This document shows, one piece after another, positions 45,736 through 53,382 of a stretch of 64,000 nucleotides of DNA. The stretch lies in NCBI RefSeq assembly GCF_014652275.1, contig NZ_BMYM01000002.1, forward strand, positions 620,001-684,000, read 5' to 3'. This DNA is from Parahalioglobus pacificus (GTDB taxonomy: Bacteria; Pseudomonadota; Gammaproteobacteria; Pseudomonadales; Halieaceae). A program made the translations under genes and the position numbers. Each line of letters opens with the position of its first letter. Within the stretch, counting starts at the first letter, position 1. The notes under the pieces were generated by a model. That model worked only from the letters and a program-made list of their open reading frames with translations. It ran no database searches and had not been told where the DNA came from.

Positions 45736-47376
45736 ATGAAGCAATGGATCGCTTTGGCCGCGTTGGCGTTAGCACAGGCAAGTAGCGCCGCCACACTGGT
45801 TCACAACGTGCACGGCTACACCATGGACGGCGAAACTGTACGTGAGTTTGTTGCCATGGAGTTTGATGACGGCAAAGTTACCGCGCTGTACGAGAGTGAG
45901 GAGGCCAGTGAGGCCAGCACGGCAGAGACCAGCATCGATGGCGAGGGTGCCACGCTGCTGCCGGGTCTGATTGATGCCCACGGCCACGTGAGCTCGCTGG
46001 GCCGGGCGCTGGCGTCGGTGAATTTGGTAGGCGCCACCAGCGAAGCTGAAGCGGTTGAGCGTGTAGTGGCCTTTGCCAAGGCCAATCCCGATGCGCCCTG
46101 GATTGTCGGCCGCGGTTGGAATCAGGTGTTGTGGGAGGGGAAGCAGTTTCCGGACCGGCAATCGCTGGATGCAGTGGGTGATCGGCCCGTGGCCTTGCAG
46201 CGCATTGATGGCCACTCCATGTGGGTGAACAGCATGGCGCTGGAGATGGCAGGGATCGACCGCGAGACGGTAGACCCTGAAGGCGGGCAAATCGTGCGCG
46301 ACGTGGCGGGCAGGGCTACCGGCGTCCTGGTCGATAACGCCATGTCCCCCGTGTTTGCGGCGATACCCACTGACACGGATGAGCTGATCGCCCAATTCCA
46401 GCTCACCGCATTGAACAACCTCGCCGCCAACGGCATTACCTCGGTGCACGATGCGGGAATCACCGCACAGGAGCTACGCGGGTTCGACAGCCTGCTGGCC
46501 GCGGGCAACATGCCAGTGCGCGTGTATGCCATGTTGGATGTGCTGGACCCTGAGAACGACAAAAATCTGGCGACAGGCCCTCGTGAAGATGAGGCAAGCT
46601 TGCTGTCTGTGCGCAGTGTAAAGATCTCCGCTGATGGCGCGCTGGGTTCCCGGGGCGCGGCGCTGTTCGAGGACTACAGCGACGACCCCGGCAACAAAGG
46701 GCTCTTGCTGCTTACGCCCGAGCAACTGACGCATCATATGAATCGCGCCGCCGCGGCGGGTTTTCAGGTAAACACGCACGCGATTGGCGACTTGGCCAAC
46801 GATCGTGTGTTGTCTGAGTACGAGCGCCTCAATAAGGAGGCAGAGACCCGCGCCCTTCGTCACCGGGTAGAGCATGCGCAAATACTGCGCCCAGCGGATA
46901 TTGATCGGTTTGAAGCTGCCGGCATTGTTGCCTCCATCCAGCCCGTTCATGCGACCAGTGACAAGAACATGGCCGGAGATAGACTGGGTGATGTGCGACT
47001 CAAGGGCGCCTACGCCTGGCACGCGTTGCTGGCCAGTGGCGCGCAGCTAGCCGGTGGTTCGGATTTTCCCGTGGAAGAGGTTAACCCTTTCCTGGGCCTG
47101 CATGCGGCAGTGACACGACAGAGCAGGGACAACCACCCTGAAGGTGGGTGGTTGCCCGGCGAAAAGCTGGACCGCGCTGAAACCCTGCACCTGTTTACCC
47201 AAGGCAGTGCCTACTCGGCCCACCAGGAAGAACTCATAGGCACATTGCTGCCGGGGTTCAGCGCCGATTTTATACTGCTTCGTGATAACTATTTCACCGT
47301 CGACGAGCAAGACATTTGGAAGAACAAGGTGCTCTCGACGTATGTGGCCGGACGACGTGTGTATCAGGCCCCGTAA
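45736..47376 (+). CDS. Exported amidohydrolase family 3 protein (YtcJ-like)
   Basis: 546 residues from the ATG at 45736, opening a signal peptide (about 1-19). The metal site begins with DAHGHV (HxH) and continues through RVEHAQILR and the final GSDFPVEEVNPFLG Asp. This is the amidohydrolase 3/YtcJ group. It should hydrolyse an amide- or imide-like bond in the periplasm; the substrate is unknown. The stop lies 2 bp before the phosphatase gene start, so they may share a transcript. Confidence 0.85.
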   Translation: MKQWIALAALALAQASSAATLVHNVHGYTMDGETVREFVAMEFDDGKVTALYESEEASEASTAETSIDGEGATLLPGLIDAHGHVSSLGRALASVNLVGATSEAEAVERVVAFAKANPDAPWIVGRGWNQVLWEGKQFPDRQSLDAVGDRPVALQRIDGHSMWVNSMALEMAGIDRETVDPEGGQIVRDVAGRATGVLVDNAMSPVFAAIPTDTDELIAQFQLTALNNLAANGITSVHDAGITAQELRGFDSLLAAGNMPVRVYAMLDVLDPENDKNLATGPREDEASLLSVRSVKISADGALGSRGAALFEDYSDDPGNKGLLLLTPEQLTHHMNRAAAAGFQVNTHAIGDLANDRVLSEYERLNKEAETRALRHRVEHAQILRPADIDRFEAAGIVASIQPVHATSDKNMAGDRLGDVRLKGAYAWHALLASGAQLAGGSDFPVEEVNPFLGLHAAVTRQSRDNHPEGGWLPGEKLDRAETLHLFTQGSAYSAHQEELIGTLLPGFSADFILLRDNYFTVDEQDIWKNKVLSTYVAGRRVYQAP

Positions 47377-47378
47377 CG

Positions 47379-48155
47379 ATGTCTAAAGCTCCCGAGTTAC
47401 CCCAGGCACCCATCTCCATCGATGTTTTGCACGATGAAGTTGAAGTGGCGCGCGAGATTCAGTTCAGCATTTTGCCGCCGGAGATGCCCAATGTGCCGGG
47501 CTACGAGCTGTGGGGCATGCTCAGACCTACAGCGCACACCGGTGGTGACATGTTCGATCTGGTGGCTCTGGAGCAGGGCGTTTTTGTGCTGTTAGGCGAT
47601 GCAACGGGGCATGGCTACGGCCCGGCCCTGTCGGCGACCCAGATGCAGGCCATGTTTCGCGTTGCTTTTCGGTTGGGCGCGAACCTTGACCAGGCCTATG
47701 TGCATGTGAATAACCAGATGTCAGAGGATTTGCCCGAGGATCGCTTTGTCACCGCCTTTCTGGGTTTCCTCGATCCGCAGACTCATCGCCTGCGTTATCA
47801 CTCCGCGGGTCAAGCGCCTATCCTGCACTTCAAGGCCGAGAGCGGACAGTGTGACTGGTACGGTCCCACCACATTTCCGCTGGGCAGCTTGCCGGTAGAT
47901 CGAGCCGCGGCAGACATGACCCTCGCCATGGGGCCTGGCGATGTTGTGGCCCTGCTGTCGGACGGGGTGTACGAATACCCCGACGGGGGTGAACACGTGT
48001 TTGGAACAGAACGCGTATCAAAACTGATCTCTGAAGGTGGTGAGCGCTCACTTTCTGAGTTGTCGTCAGACCTTCTCGCCGCGCTGGCAACCTTTGGTGA
48101 AGGCGCCGTGCAGGAAGACGATATCACCGTCGTGCTGCTTCGACGCTCGGCCTGA
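47379..48155 (+). CDS. PP2C-type serine phosphatase (SpoIIE/RsbU domain only)
   Basis: 258 residues. A short VAREIQFSILPP linker leads into the phosphatase core with metal Asp residues in GGDMFDLV, LGDATGHG, LLSDGVYE and EDDITVV. There is no sensor domain, unlike many RsbU proteins, so signal input must come from elsewhere. It should dephosphorylate a STAS protein, here the one encoded at 48630-48920. Confidence 0.9.
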   Translation: MSKAPELPQAPISIDVLHDEVEVAREIQFSILPPEMPNVPGYELWGMLRPTAHTGGDMFDLVALEQGVFVLLGDATGHGYGPALSATQMQAMFRVAFRLGANLDQAYVHVNNQMSEDLPEDRFVTAFLGFLDPQTHRLRYHSAGQAPILHFKAESGQCDWYGPTTFPLGSLPVDRAAADMTLAMGPGDVVALLSDGVYEYPDGGEHVFGTERVSKLISEGGERSLSELSSDLLAALATFGEGAVQEDDITVVLLRRSA

Positions 48156-48223
48156 ATTGCCTGTCGTGGCCCTGGTCACTGATCTACACTGAGAGGACGG
48201 GAACGGATTCCTCGGGTGCATAA

Positions 48224-48637
48224 ATGCAAATTTCGCTGGAGAGAGACATCAATGAGATTGACCGTATCGTGGCGGCGACGCGTGCGTATTTCCAGGATCA
48301 GCAATTGCCTGACAGCCTCGTTCCCACGGTAGACCTGGCCACCGAAGAGCTATTCGTAAACATGGTTCGCCACGGTCAGGCGGGTGATGCCCGTATCGTG
48401 TTGGAGATGGCTCCCACGGAAGGTGGGGTGGCCGTGACGCTGATCGATACCTCCAGCGATCCTTTCGACCCCCGCAATGTGCCTGATGTAGATACCCAGG
48501 CACCGCTAAACAAGCGGGAGCCCGGTGGTTTGGGGCTTTATCTGGTCAACCTGCTGGTGTCGGATATAGACTACGAGTTTCGCGACGGGACCAGTAGAGT
48601 CACGTTTCACGCGCGTACAGGGGAACGCGATGTTTGA
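48224..48637 (+). CDS. Anti-sigma regulatory kinase, RsbW/SpoIIAB-like
   Basis: 137 residues, GHKL-type ATPase. The N box is TEELFVNMVRHG and the G-rich lid is PGGLGLYLVNLL. Such proteins bind a target (usually a sigma factor) and phosphorylate a STAS antagonist. The 3' end overlaps the STAS gene by 8 bp. Confidence 0.88.
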   Translation: MQISLERDINEIDRIVAATRAYFQDQQLPDSLVPTVDLATEELFVNMVRHGQAGDARIVLEMAPTEGGVAVTLIDTSSDPFDPRNVPDVDTQAPLNKREPGGLGLYLVNLLVSDIDYEFRDGTSRVTFHARTGERDV

Positions 48638-48920
48638 GATTAGGCAGGACGGGGATTACCTGCGCCTGAAAGGCCGGCTTGATGCGGCGCAAGCGGCGGG
48701 GGCGGAGTCGGCATTTGCCGATATCACGGCCGGCGCATTGCTGGATATGTCGGCGCTGGAATATATCTCCAGCGCGGGACTGGGCCTGCTGTTGAAGACT
48801 CACAAACGGCTGATGGGCCAGGGTGCGGGCCTGAAGCTGGTGGAAGTGAACCCCCACATCGCCGATATCCTCCATTATTCGGGTTTTGATCGTCTTTTTG
48901 ATGTGACCCGGGAAAAATAA
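48630..48920 (+). CDS. STAS-domain anti-sigma factor antagonist, RsbV/SpoIIAA-like
   Basis: 96 residues, a single STAS domain. The MSALEYISSAGLGLLL segment carries the phosphorylatable Ser. When dephosphorylated it should sequester the RsbW-like protein. Coupled to the kinase gene by overlap. Confidence 0.9.
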   Translation: MFEIRQDGDYLRLKGRLDAAQAAGAESAFADITAGALLDMSALEYISSAGLGLLLKTHKRLMGQGAGLKLVEVNPHIADILHYSGFDRLFDVTREK

Positions 48921-49017
48921 AATATCAATAAAAACAAAGTGCTACGTCTAATTTTTACCCTTATCGACGGTTTCTGTGAAAACCCTTTCCAACTTTATCC
49001 GATGGCGCTGGTAAGTC

Positions 49018-49572
49018 ATGGGTAAGGAGATGGAAAGGGCCAGGGACGGCCAGCTCGTTCAACGAGGACTCCAGGGAGACCGTCAAGCGCTGGAAGCGCT
49101 GGTGAATCTGTACCACGGTGCGATTTACAAGCTGGCTTACAGGATGTTGGGTAACAGGGAGGATGCCGCAGATGTCACACAAACGTGCTTTCTCAAAGCC
49201 TTTGAGAACCTCGGCTCCTATAACCCTGAATACAAGTTTTTCAGTTGGTTGTACCGCATCGGCATCAACGAAGCCCTTAACACACGACGACGAAATGCAG
49301 GAATTGAACCCCTTGATCAGCCGATTCCTGATCAAGGAGATGGTCCGGAGCTGGCTACCGGGAACGATGAGCTCCAAACGCAAGTCCAGACTGCACTGAT
49401 GCAGCTGAACGACGAGCACCGGGCCGTGATTACGCTGAGGCATTACTCCGAATGCAGTTACGCTGACATGGCCGTCATCCTGGCTGTACCGGAAAAGACC
49501 GTAAGGTCCCGATTGTTTGAAGCCCGCCGCAAGTTGCAAGGCGTGCTAAGTGCAGCCGGAGTGGAGAGGTAA
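49018..49572 (+). CDS. ECF (RpoE-type) RNA polymerase sigma factor
   Basis: 184 residues. Region 2 includes YRMLGNREDAADVTQTCFLKAF and region 4 includes ECSYADMAVILAVPEKTVRSRLFEARRKL. It recruits RNA polymerase to a specific promoter set. Its stop is followed directly by the next gene, an apparent membrane anti-sigma factor. It is 97 bp after the partner-switching genes. Confidence 0.92.
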   Translation: MGKEMERARDGQLVQRGLQGDRQALEALVNLYHGAIYKLAYRMLGNREDAADVTQTCFLKAFENLGSYNPEYKFFSWLYRIGINEALNTRRRNAGIEPLDQPIPDQGDGPELATGNDELQTQVQTALMQLNDEHRAVITLRHYSECSYADMAVILAVPEKTVRSRLFEARRKLQGVLSAAGVER

Positions 49573-50268
49573 ATGATTAGCGAAGTGGACAAGCTGGCAT
49601 TACAAGCGGCGATCGACGGCGAACTGGATGTCGCTGCCGAAGCCGAGCTGCGTCAGCGTCTAGGCGACAACTCCGAGGCCTCTGAACTGGAAGCATCGCT
49701 GCGCGGGTTGTCTGAAACCCTGGCCGCGGACCCAGAGCCGGAAGTGCCGGCGAACCTTGAGAGCTACATACTCCAGTCGGTGCCGCTGCCGGTTGACCAT
49801 CGCGCCAAAACACAGGTTGTTACACCCCTGCCAACCCGCAAGCGCCCGGAGTGGCAGGGCTTTGCCATGGCTGCCAGTTTGTTTGTTGCGGTCATTTTGG
49901 GGGTGGGAGCGCTGTTCCCGGATGAGATCAACGGCGATCTCGCCGGTCAGATGACTGGTACCCTGCTGCCTTCCGATGCCCAGGTGCTCGGCGAAGCTCG
50001 CCTGGATTGGCAGTCGGTGGAAGCTGACCTCCAGTTGCTTGGGACTGACGATGGCGATCTGGCTCTGGGCCTGCGCGCTGACGCCGATCAGACCACAACT
50101 TTTTCATTCATTGATCCGGTTTCCGGCCAGTCGTATGCAGAGGTAGTGGTTGACGGCGAGACTGCGAAGCAGCTCCCGTTACCCAATCCCGTCTCCTCCG
50201 TTCAGGTCGATGTTTTCCAGAAGGGCCAACTTGTGCACCGAGAGGTTCTTCAGGTTTTGGATGAGTAG
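49573..50268 (+). CDS. Probable membrane anti-sigma factor
   Basis: 231 residues. A cytoplasmic N-terminus (about 1-90) with DGELDVAAEAELRQRL, typical of anti-sigma ASD regions, then one transmembrane helix (about 97-116, AMAASLFVAVILGVG) and a periplasmic domain. The HxxxCxxC zinc motif of ZAS proteins is absent. It immediately follows the ECF sigma gene, the standard arrangement. The function call rests on context and topology. Confidence 0.75.
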   Translation: MISEVDKLALQAAIDGELDVAAEAELRQRLGDNSEASELEASLRGLSETLAADPEPEVPANLESYILQSVPLPVDHRAKTQVVTPLPTRKRPEWQGFAMAASLFVAVILGVGALFPDEINGDLAGQMTGTLLPSDAQVLGEARLDWQSVEADLQLLGTDDGDLALGLRADADQTTTFSFIDPVSGQSYAEVVVDGETAKQLPLPNPVSSVQVDVFQKGQLVHREVLQVLDE

Positions 50269-50302
50269 TTCTCATCCCCTTTAGTAGCACCCCTGTAATC
50301 TT

Positions 50303-50327
50303 GGTGGCCTTTCGGCCACCTTTTTTG
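50303..50327 (+). terminator. Rho-independent terminator after the ECF/anti-sigma operon
   Basis: GGTGGCC, a 4-base loop and GGCCACC form a 7-bp perfect stem followed by six Ts. It lies 35 bp past the anti-sigma stop. Confidence 0.85.
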
Positions 50328-50404
50328 TTCTAGCCCTCTAAAAACACCGCACCAATAACCTCTGGGCTAGTCATTGCTTCAGCACGGAGTACACTGCTAG
50401 CGCT

Positions 50405-51457
50405 ATGGGATCGCTGCTTGCCGTGCCGATTGGATTGCTGCCCGTCATCATTTTTTTGGTGACGCTGTGGCGTATGGATCGACATCAGCTGACACCCTTG
50501 CCCCGCGTGATCAGACTGATTGCGGCAGGGATGGGCGCAGCCTGTGTGAGTCTGTTGGTCAGTGGGCTGCTAATAGAGATTTTACCGCCCGATCTAACGC
50601 GGCTTTTTCTGGCGCCGCTGATTGAAGAAACCGCTAAAGCCATGATCGTGGTTGCCCTGTTTCGGGCCAGCCGTATTGGTTTTCTGGTGGATGCGGCGAT
50701 CCTGGGGTTTGCGGTGGGTGCGGGCTTCGCGTTAGCGGAGAACCTGTATCTGATGGTGTTTGGCCCACCCATGGGTGAGGGCGTGTGGTTGGTGCGCGGC
50801 CTTGGGACCGCGGTGATGCACGGGGGTGTCACAGCAATCTTCGCCATTGTCGCGCAGCGGTTTACCGAGCGAAGTAAGCGGTTGGATCTGCAGTTTTTTC
50901 TGCCGGGGTTGGTGATGGCAACGGCGCTGCACTGGGCATTCAACCAATTTTACTTCTCGCCCATGCTGCACACCCTTGCGGTTTTGATTCTTCTCCCGTT
51001 GTTGTTGTTCCTGGTCTTTAGTAAGAGTGCCGACGATTTACGTATCTGGATGCAGCTGGACTTCGATGCCGATGCGGTCCTGATTCAGGAGATCAGTAGC
51101 GGGCAATTGAGAAACACGCGCGCGGGCGATTTTCTCGATGATATCCGTAATCGATTCCCCGGCGAGATCGTGGGCGACATATTGTGTTACTTGAGGATCT
51201 ATACCGAGCTGTCGTTACGCGCCAAAGGTTTGCTGATGATGCGCGAGCACGGCATGGAGCCGGAGTACGATCCGGCGCTGACCCCGTTGTTTGATGAGCT
51301 GCGTTATTTACGCGAGTCCATTGGGCAAATCGGCGTGTTGGCTCTGCAGCCATTCCTGAACTACGACCGCAAGCAGCTGTGGCAATTGCTTGTGCTTAAA
51401 GGACAGCACAGGGCCGGCGAGAAGGCCGCAATGCGCGAGGATTCGCGCCCGGGTTGA
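50405..51457 (+). CDS. PrsW-family membrane metalloprotease-like protein
   Basis: 350 residues with about 8 transmembrane segments. The PrsW signature is visible: EETAK (EExxK, about 77-81), ALAEN, a membrane MHGG and a later HWAFNQF. PrsW of Bacillus cleaves an anti-sigma factor in the membrane. Here it lies just beyond an ECF sigma/anti-sigma pair, so that anti-sigma is a plausible substrate, but a terminator separates them and this is inference. Confidence 0.8.
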   Translation: MGSLLAVPIGLLPVIIFLVTLWRMDRHQLTPLPRVIRLIAAGMGAACVSLLVSGLLIEILPPDLTRLFLAPLIEETAKAMIVVALFRASRIGFLVDAAILGFAVGAGFALAENLYLMVFGPPMGEGVWLVRGLGTAVMHGGVTAIFAIVAQRFTERSKRLDLQFFLPGLVMATALHWAFNQFYFSPMLHTLAVLILLPLLLFLVFSKSADDLRIWMQLDFDADAVLIQEISSGQLRNTRAGDFLDDIRNRFPGEIVGDILCYLRIYTELSLRAKGLLMMREHGMEPEYDPALTPLFDELRYLRESIGQIGVLALQPFLNYDRKQLWQLLVLKGQHRAGEKAAMREDSRPG

Positions 51458-51461
51458 GGTG

Positions 51462-51490
51462 TTGAGATGCAGCGGCGACGCCTTTATACT
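51462..51490 (+). promoter_or_regulatory. Sigma70-type promoter ahead of the tRNA region
   Basis: TTGAGA at 51462-51467, a 17-bp spacer and TATACT at 51485-51490. The predicted start (about 51497) is 8 bp before the broken tRNA copy, so the broken copy, spacer and tRNA-Val would be transcribed together. Confidence 0.7.
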
Positions 51491-51504
51491 TCGCGTCCCT
51501 TTGC

Positions 51505-51554
51505 AGGACTATAGCTCAGTTAGTTAGAGCACTTCCTTGATAGGTTAGAGGTCC
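51505..51554 (+). pseudogene. 5' fragment of a tRNA related to tRNA-Val
   Basis: Matches the first 50 nt of the tRNA-Val at 51674 at 44 of 50 positions without gaps. The acceptor 5' strand and D-arm are intact. The anticodon-stem has two mismatched pairs and the anticodon position reads GAT. The variable region runs straight into unrelated sequence, so the T-arm and acceptor 3' strand are missing. Confidence 0.85.
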
Positions 51555-51562
51555 GCAGGCGA

Positions 51563-51656
51563 CAAAACGCGACTCTGAAAGCGTTTTGGACAGCGCCCCG
51601 AAGGGGTCGCAACGCGAGAGGCAATCGCGGTGCGATCAATCTGGGTTTGCCCAGAT
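51563..51656 (+). other. Four consecutive hairpins between the tRNA fragment and tRNA-Val
   Basis: Four adjacent inverted repeats: 51563-51570 with 51581-51588 (8 bp, 10-nt loop); 51593-51599 with 51603-51610 (7 bp, one bulged T, GAA loop); 51609-51617 with 51625-51633 (8 of 9 pairs); 51639-51645 with 51650-51656 (7 bp, TTTG loop). Such a density of stems in 94 nt suggests structured RNA. It is not a T-arm and I do not recognise the family. Confidence 0.6.
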
Positions 51657-51673
51657 GAGACAGCGCAGTTTTT

Positions 51674-51750
<77 letters not shown>

Positions 51751-51758
51751 AATAAAAG

Positions 51759-51783
51759 AACCCGGCCTTGCGCCGGGTTTTTT
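51759..51783 (+). terminator. Rho-independent terminator after tRNA-Val
   Basis: ACCCGGC, a 5-nt loop and GCCGGGT form a 7-bp stem followed by a T-run just behind tRNA-Val. It may also serve the convergent acyltransferase gene. Confidence 0.85.
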
Positions 51784-51795
51784 ATTTGGCTGTGG

Positions 51796-52992
51796 TCACT
51801 CCAATGAAAAATCAGGCCACACTTGTAAGGCTTGCTCAAACGCGATTTGCGCATCATCGGGCCGCTCCTTGTCGCGGTAACGTTTAATCAATTGCTCCAC
51901 GTCCTTTCTGCATCGCCCGTCCAGTATGCCTGTGATATTTGCGCCGTTTCCGGTGTGAAGTTCACGGGAGAAGATTTCTCGATCAACGCCGCCAAGACTG
52001 TACTTGTAGGGTTCGTTCCCAATAGTGAAGTCGAAACGTTTGAAACCGTTGGCAATGGCCCAGCGAATGCAGTGTGCCTGCAGCATAAGGCCGGATGACA
52101 AATCCTTCACGGCATCGTCCCGACCGCCCACATGGAACAGCACCTCGCCTCTAACCTTGTCGAGATAGTTCGCTTGCGCAGCTATGGGCTTGCCGCCGCG
52201 GTAGAGTATCGCCAGATAAACCATGCCGTTGGCCAGCCCTAGCATGATGACATCCTTGAACAGGTCGGCCAGGTGAGTGGCGCGCTTGTGGCCTTTTTGT
52301 TCGGCATGCCTCAAGTACCACAGCTTGGACAGCACGGTGACGTCCTGAGTGTACGTTTCAGGGCGGGATTTCTTTACCTGTAGCTCAGGGTCCGTATCCA
52401 GTTGACGTAACAGGCGCCGCAACTTCTGTCGGGAGTTAGAACTGAGGGACGCCAAGTAGGCATCAAAGCTGTCAGGAAGATCGATATACGGGCATATGAG
52501 ATTGTTGGTCTGCCCATCATTGATGAGATGAGTATTCCCCTTGCAGTCGAAGAGGGTCGGGTCGAAGGCTGACGTGAATGCGTCCAGCCGGCATTTGGGT
52601 GCGCTGAAGTAGTTGAGCACTATGCGGGCGAAATCCATTTTCGACACCTCGGCTGCCAGCGCAACACAGACCTCAGCTTCCACGTCAGGATCGCACAGAA
52701 TACCGGTGTAATCGGCATCGAATACGTGCCCTAACATGTCGAGCACGTTGATAAGGCACCGTCCTGACTTACTCCACCGAGTCATCAACATCAGTGGAAG
52801 CAGCCCTACGCAGCGACCCTCATCCGACCACGCAACCACTACGCGGAATTTGCCAGCCACCCTTATAGCCACCGAGCAAAGGAAATCAGACGAGAGGTAG
52901 ATATGCGAATACGGGTCTGCCTGGTACAGCTCGTCCCAGTCCAGCTCTATTTCAAACAGCCTTTCGATGCTGTCTATAGTTTCTATTCGCAT
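51796..52992 (-). CDS. GNAT-fold acyltransferase of the FemAB/CelD-like family
   Basis: 398 residues, cytoplasmic. The SLSSNSRQKLRRLLRQL segment (about 184-200) and LSSGLMLQAHCIRWA (about 313) are typical of the CelD/Acetyltransf_6 group, found in polysaccharide and lipid modification clusters. The acceptor is unknown. It converges with the tRNA operon. The 390-bp gap upstream (52993-53382) holds the 15-bp repeats and a palindrome. Confidence 0.72.
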   Translation of the reverse strand: MRIETIDSIERLFEIELDWDELYQADPYSHIYLSSDFLCSVAIRVAGKFRVVVAWSDEGRCVGLLPLMLMTRWSKSGRCLINVLDMLGHVFDADYTGILCDPDVEAEVCVALAAEVSKMDFARIVLNYFSAPKCRLDAFTSAFDPTLFDCKGNTHLINDGQTNNLICPYIDLPDSFDAYLASLSSNSRQKLRRLLRQLDTDPELQVKKSRPETYTQDVTVLSKLWYLRHAEQKGHKRATHLADLFKDVIMLGLANGMVYLAILYRGGKPIAAQANYLDKVRGEVLFHVGGRDDAVKDLSSGLMLQAHCIRWAIANGFKRFDFTIGNEPYKYSLGGVDREIFSRELHTGNGANITGILDGRCRKDVEQLIKRYRDKERPDDAQIAFEQALQVWPDFSLE

Positions 52993-53102
52993 GGGCTGTG
53001 CTGGGCTCCAAGGTCAGTGGGCAGGGAGGAGGCAGGGCTTTTGGTTTTGCGGATTTTACCTCAGACCCCCATGATAGTTCTCAGTGGCTCCCTCACTGGA
53101 TT

Positions 53103-53162
53103 GGTTCGACCTGAATGGGGTCGACCTGAATGCGTCGGCCTGAACGGATTCGGCCCGCAACG
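53103..53162. repeat. 15-bp imperfect tandem repeat, four units
   Basis: Units start at 53103, 53118, 53133 and 53148. The first two differ at two positions (GGTTCGACCTGAATG and GGGTCGACCTGAATG). The last two are more diverged. It lies in the non-coding gap between the acyltransferase and the TonB receptor genes. Confidence 0.7.
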
Positions 53163-53312
53163 CCACAGTCAGTTTGTTCAAATACGTCCTTGAAAACCTT
53201 TGCTGCTTACCAGCCTCTAGCACTCTCAGCCTGCTTTTGGGCACCTCAATCCCAAGCAAATGGGTGAACCGCGGTAATTTTACCAACCGCTGATGATGGT
53301 TCACTCTGTCAG

Positions 53313-53329
53313 ATGATACGTTGTATCAT
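53313..53329. promoter_or_regulatory. 7-3-7 perfect palindrome upstream of the ZnuD-like receptor
   Basis: ATGATAC, GTT, GTATCAT is a perfect inverted repeat 53 bp ahead of the receptor ATG. Its symmetry and length resemble metal-regulator (Fur/Zur family) sites, but it does not match the enterobacterial Zur consensus closely. Confidence 0.5.
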
Positions 53330-53382
53330 ATCTTGCGTAGGTAACTGTTGATCCTAACTCGTTTTACTCTTAAGGACGCATA

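Noticed and set aside
53056-53304. 82-residue minus-strand reading frame in the gap before the ZnuD-like receptor
   Set aside because: It spans the 15-bp tandem repeats, shows no recognised domain and has no clear ribosome-binding site; it would also overlap the receptor promoter region.
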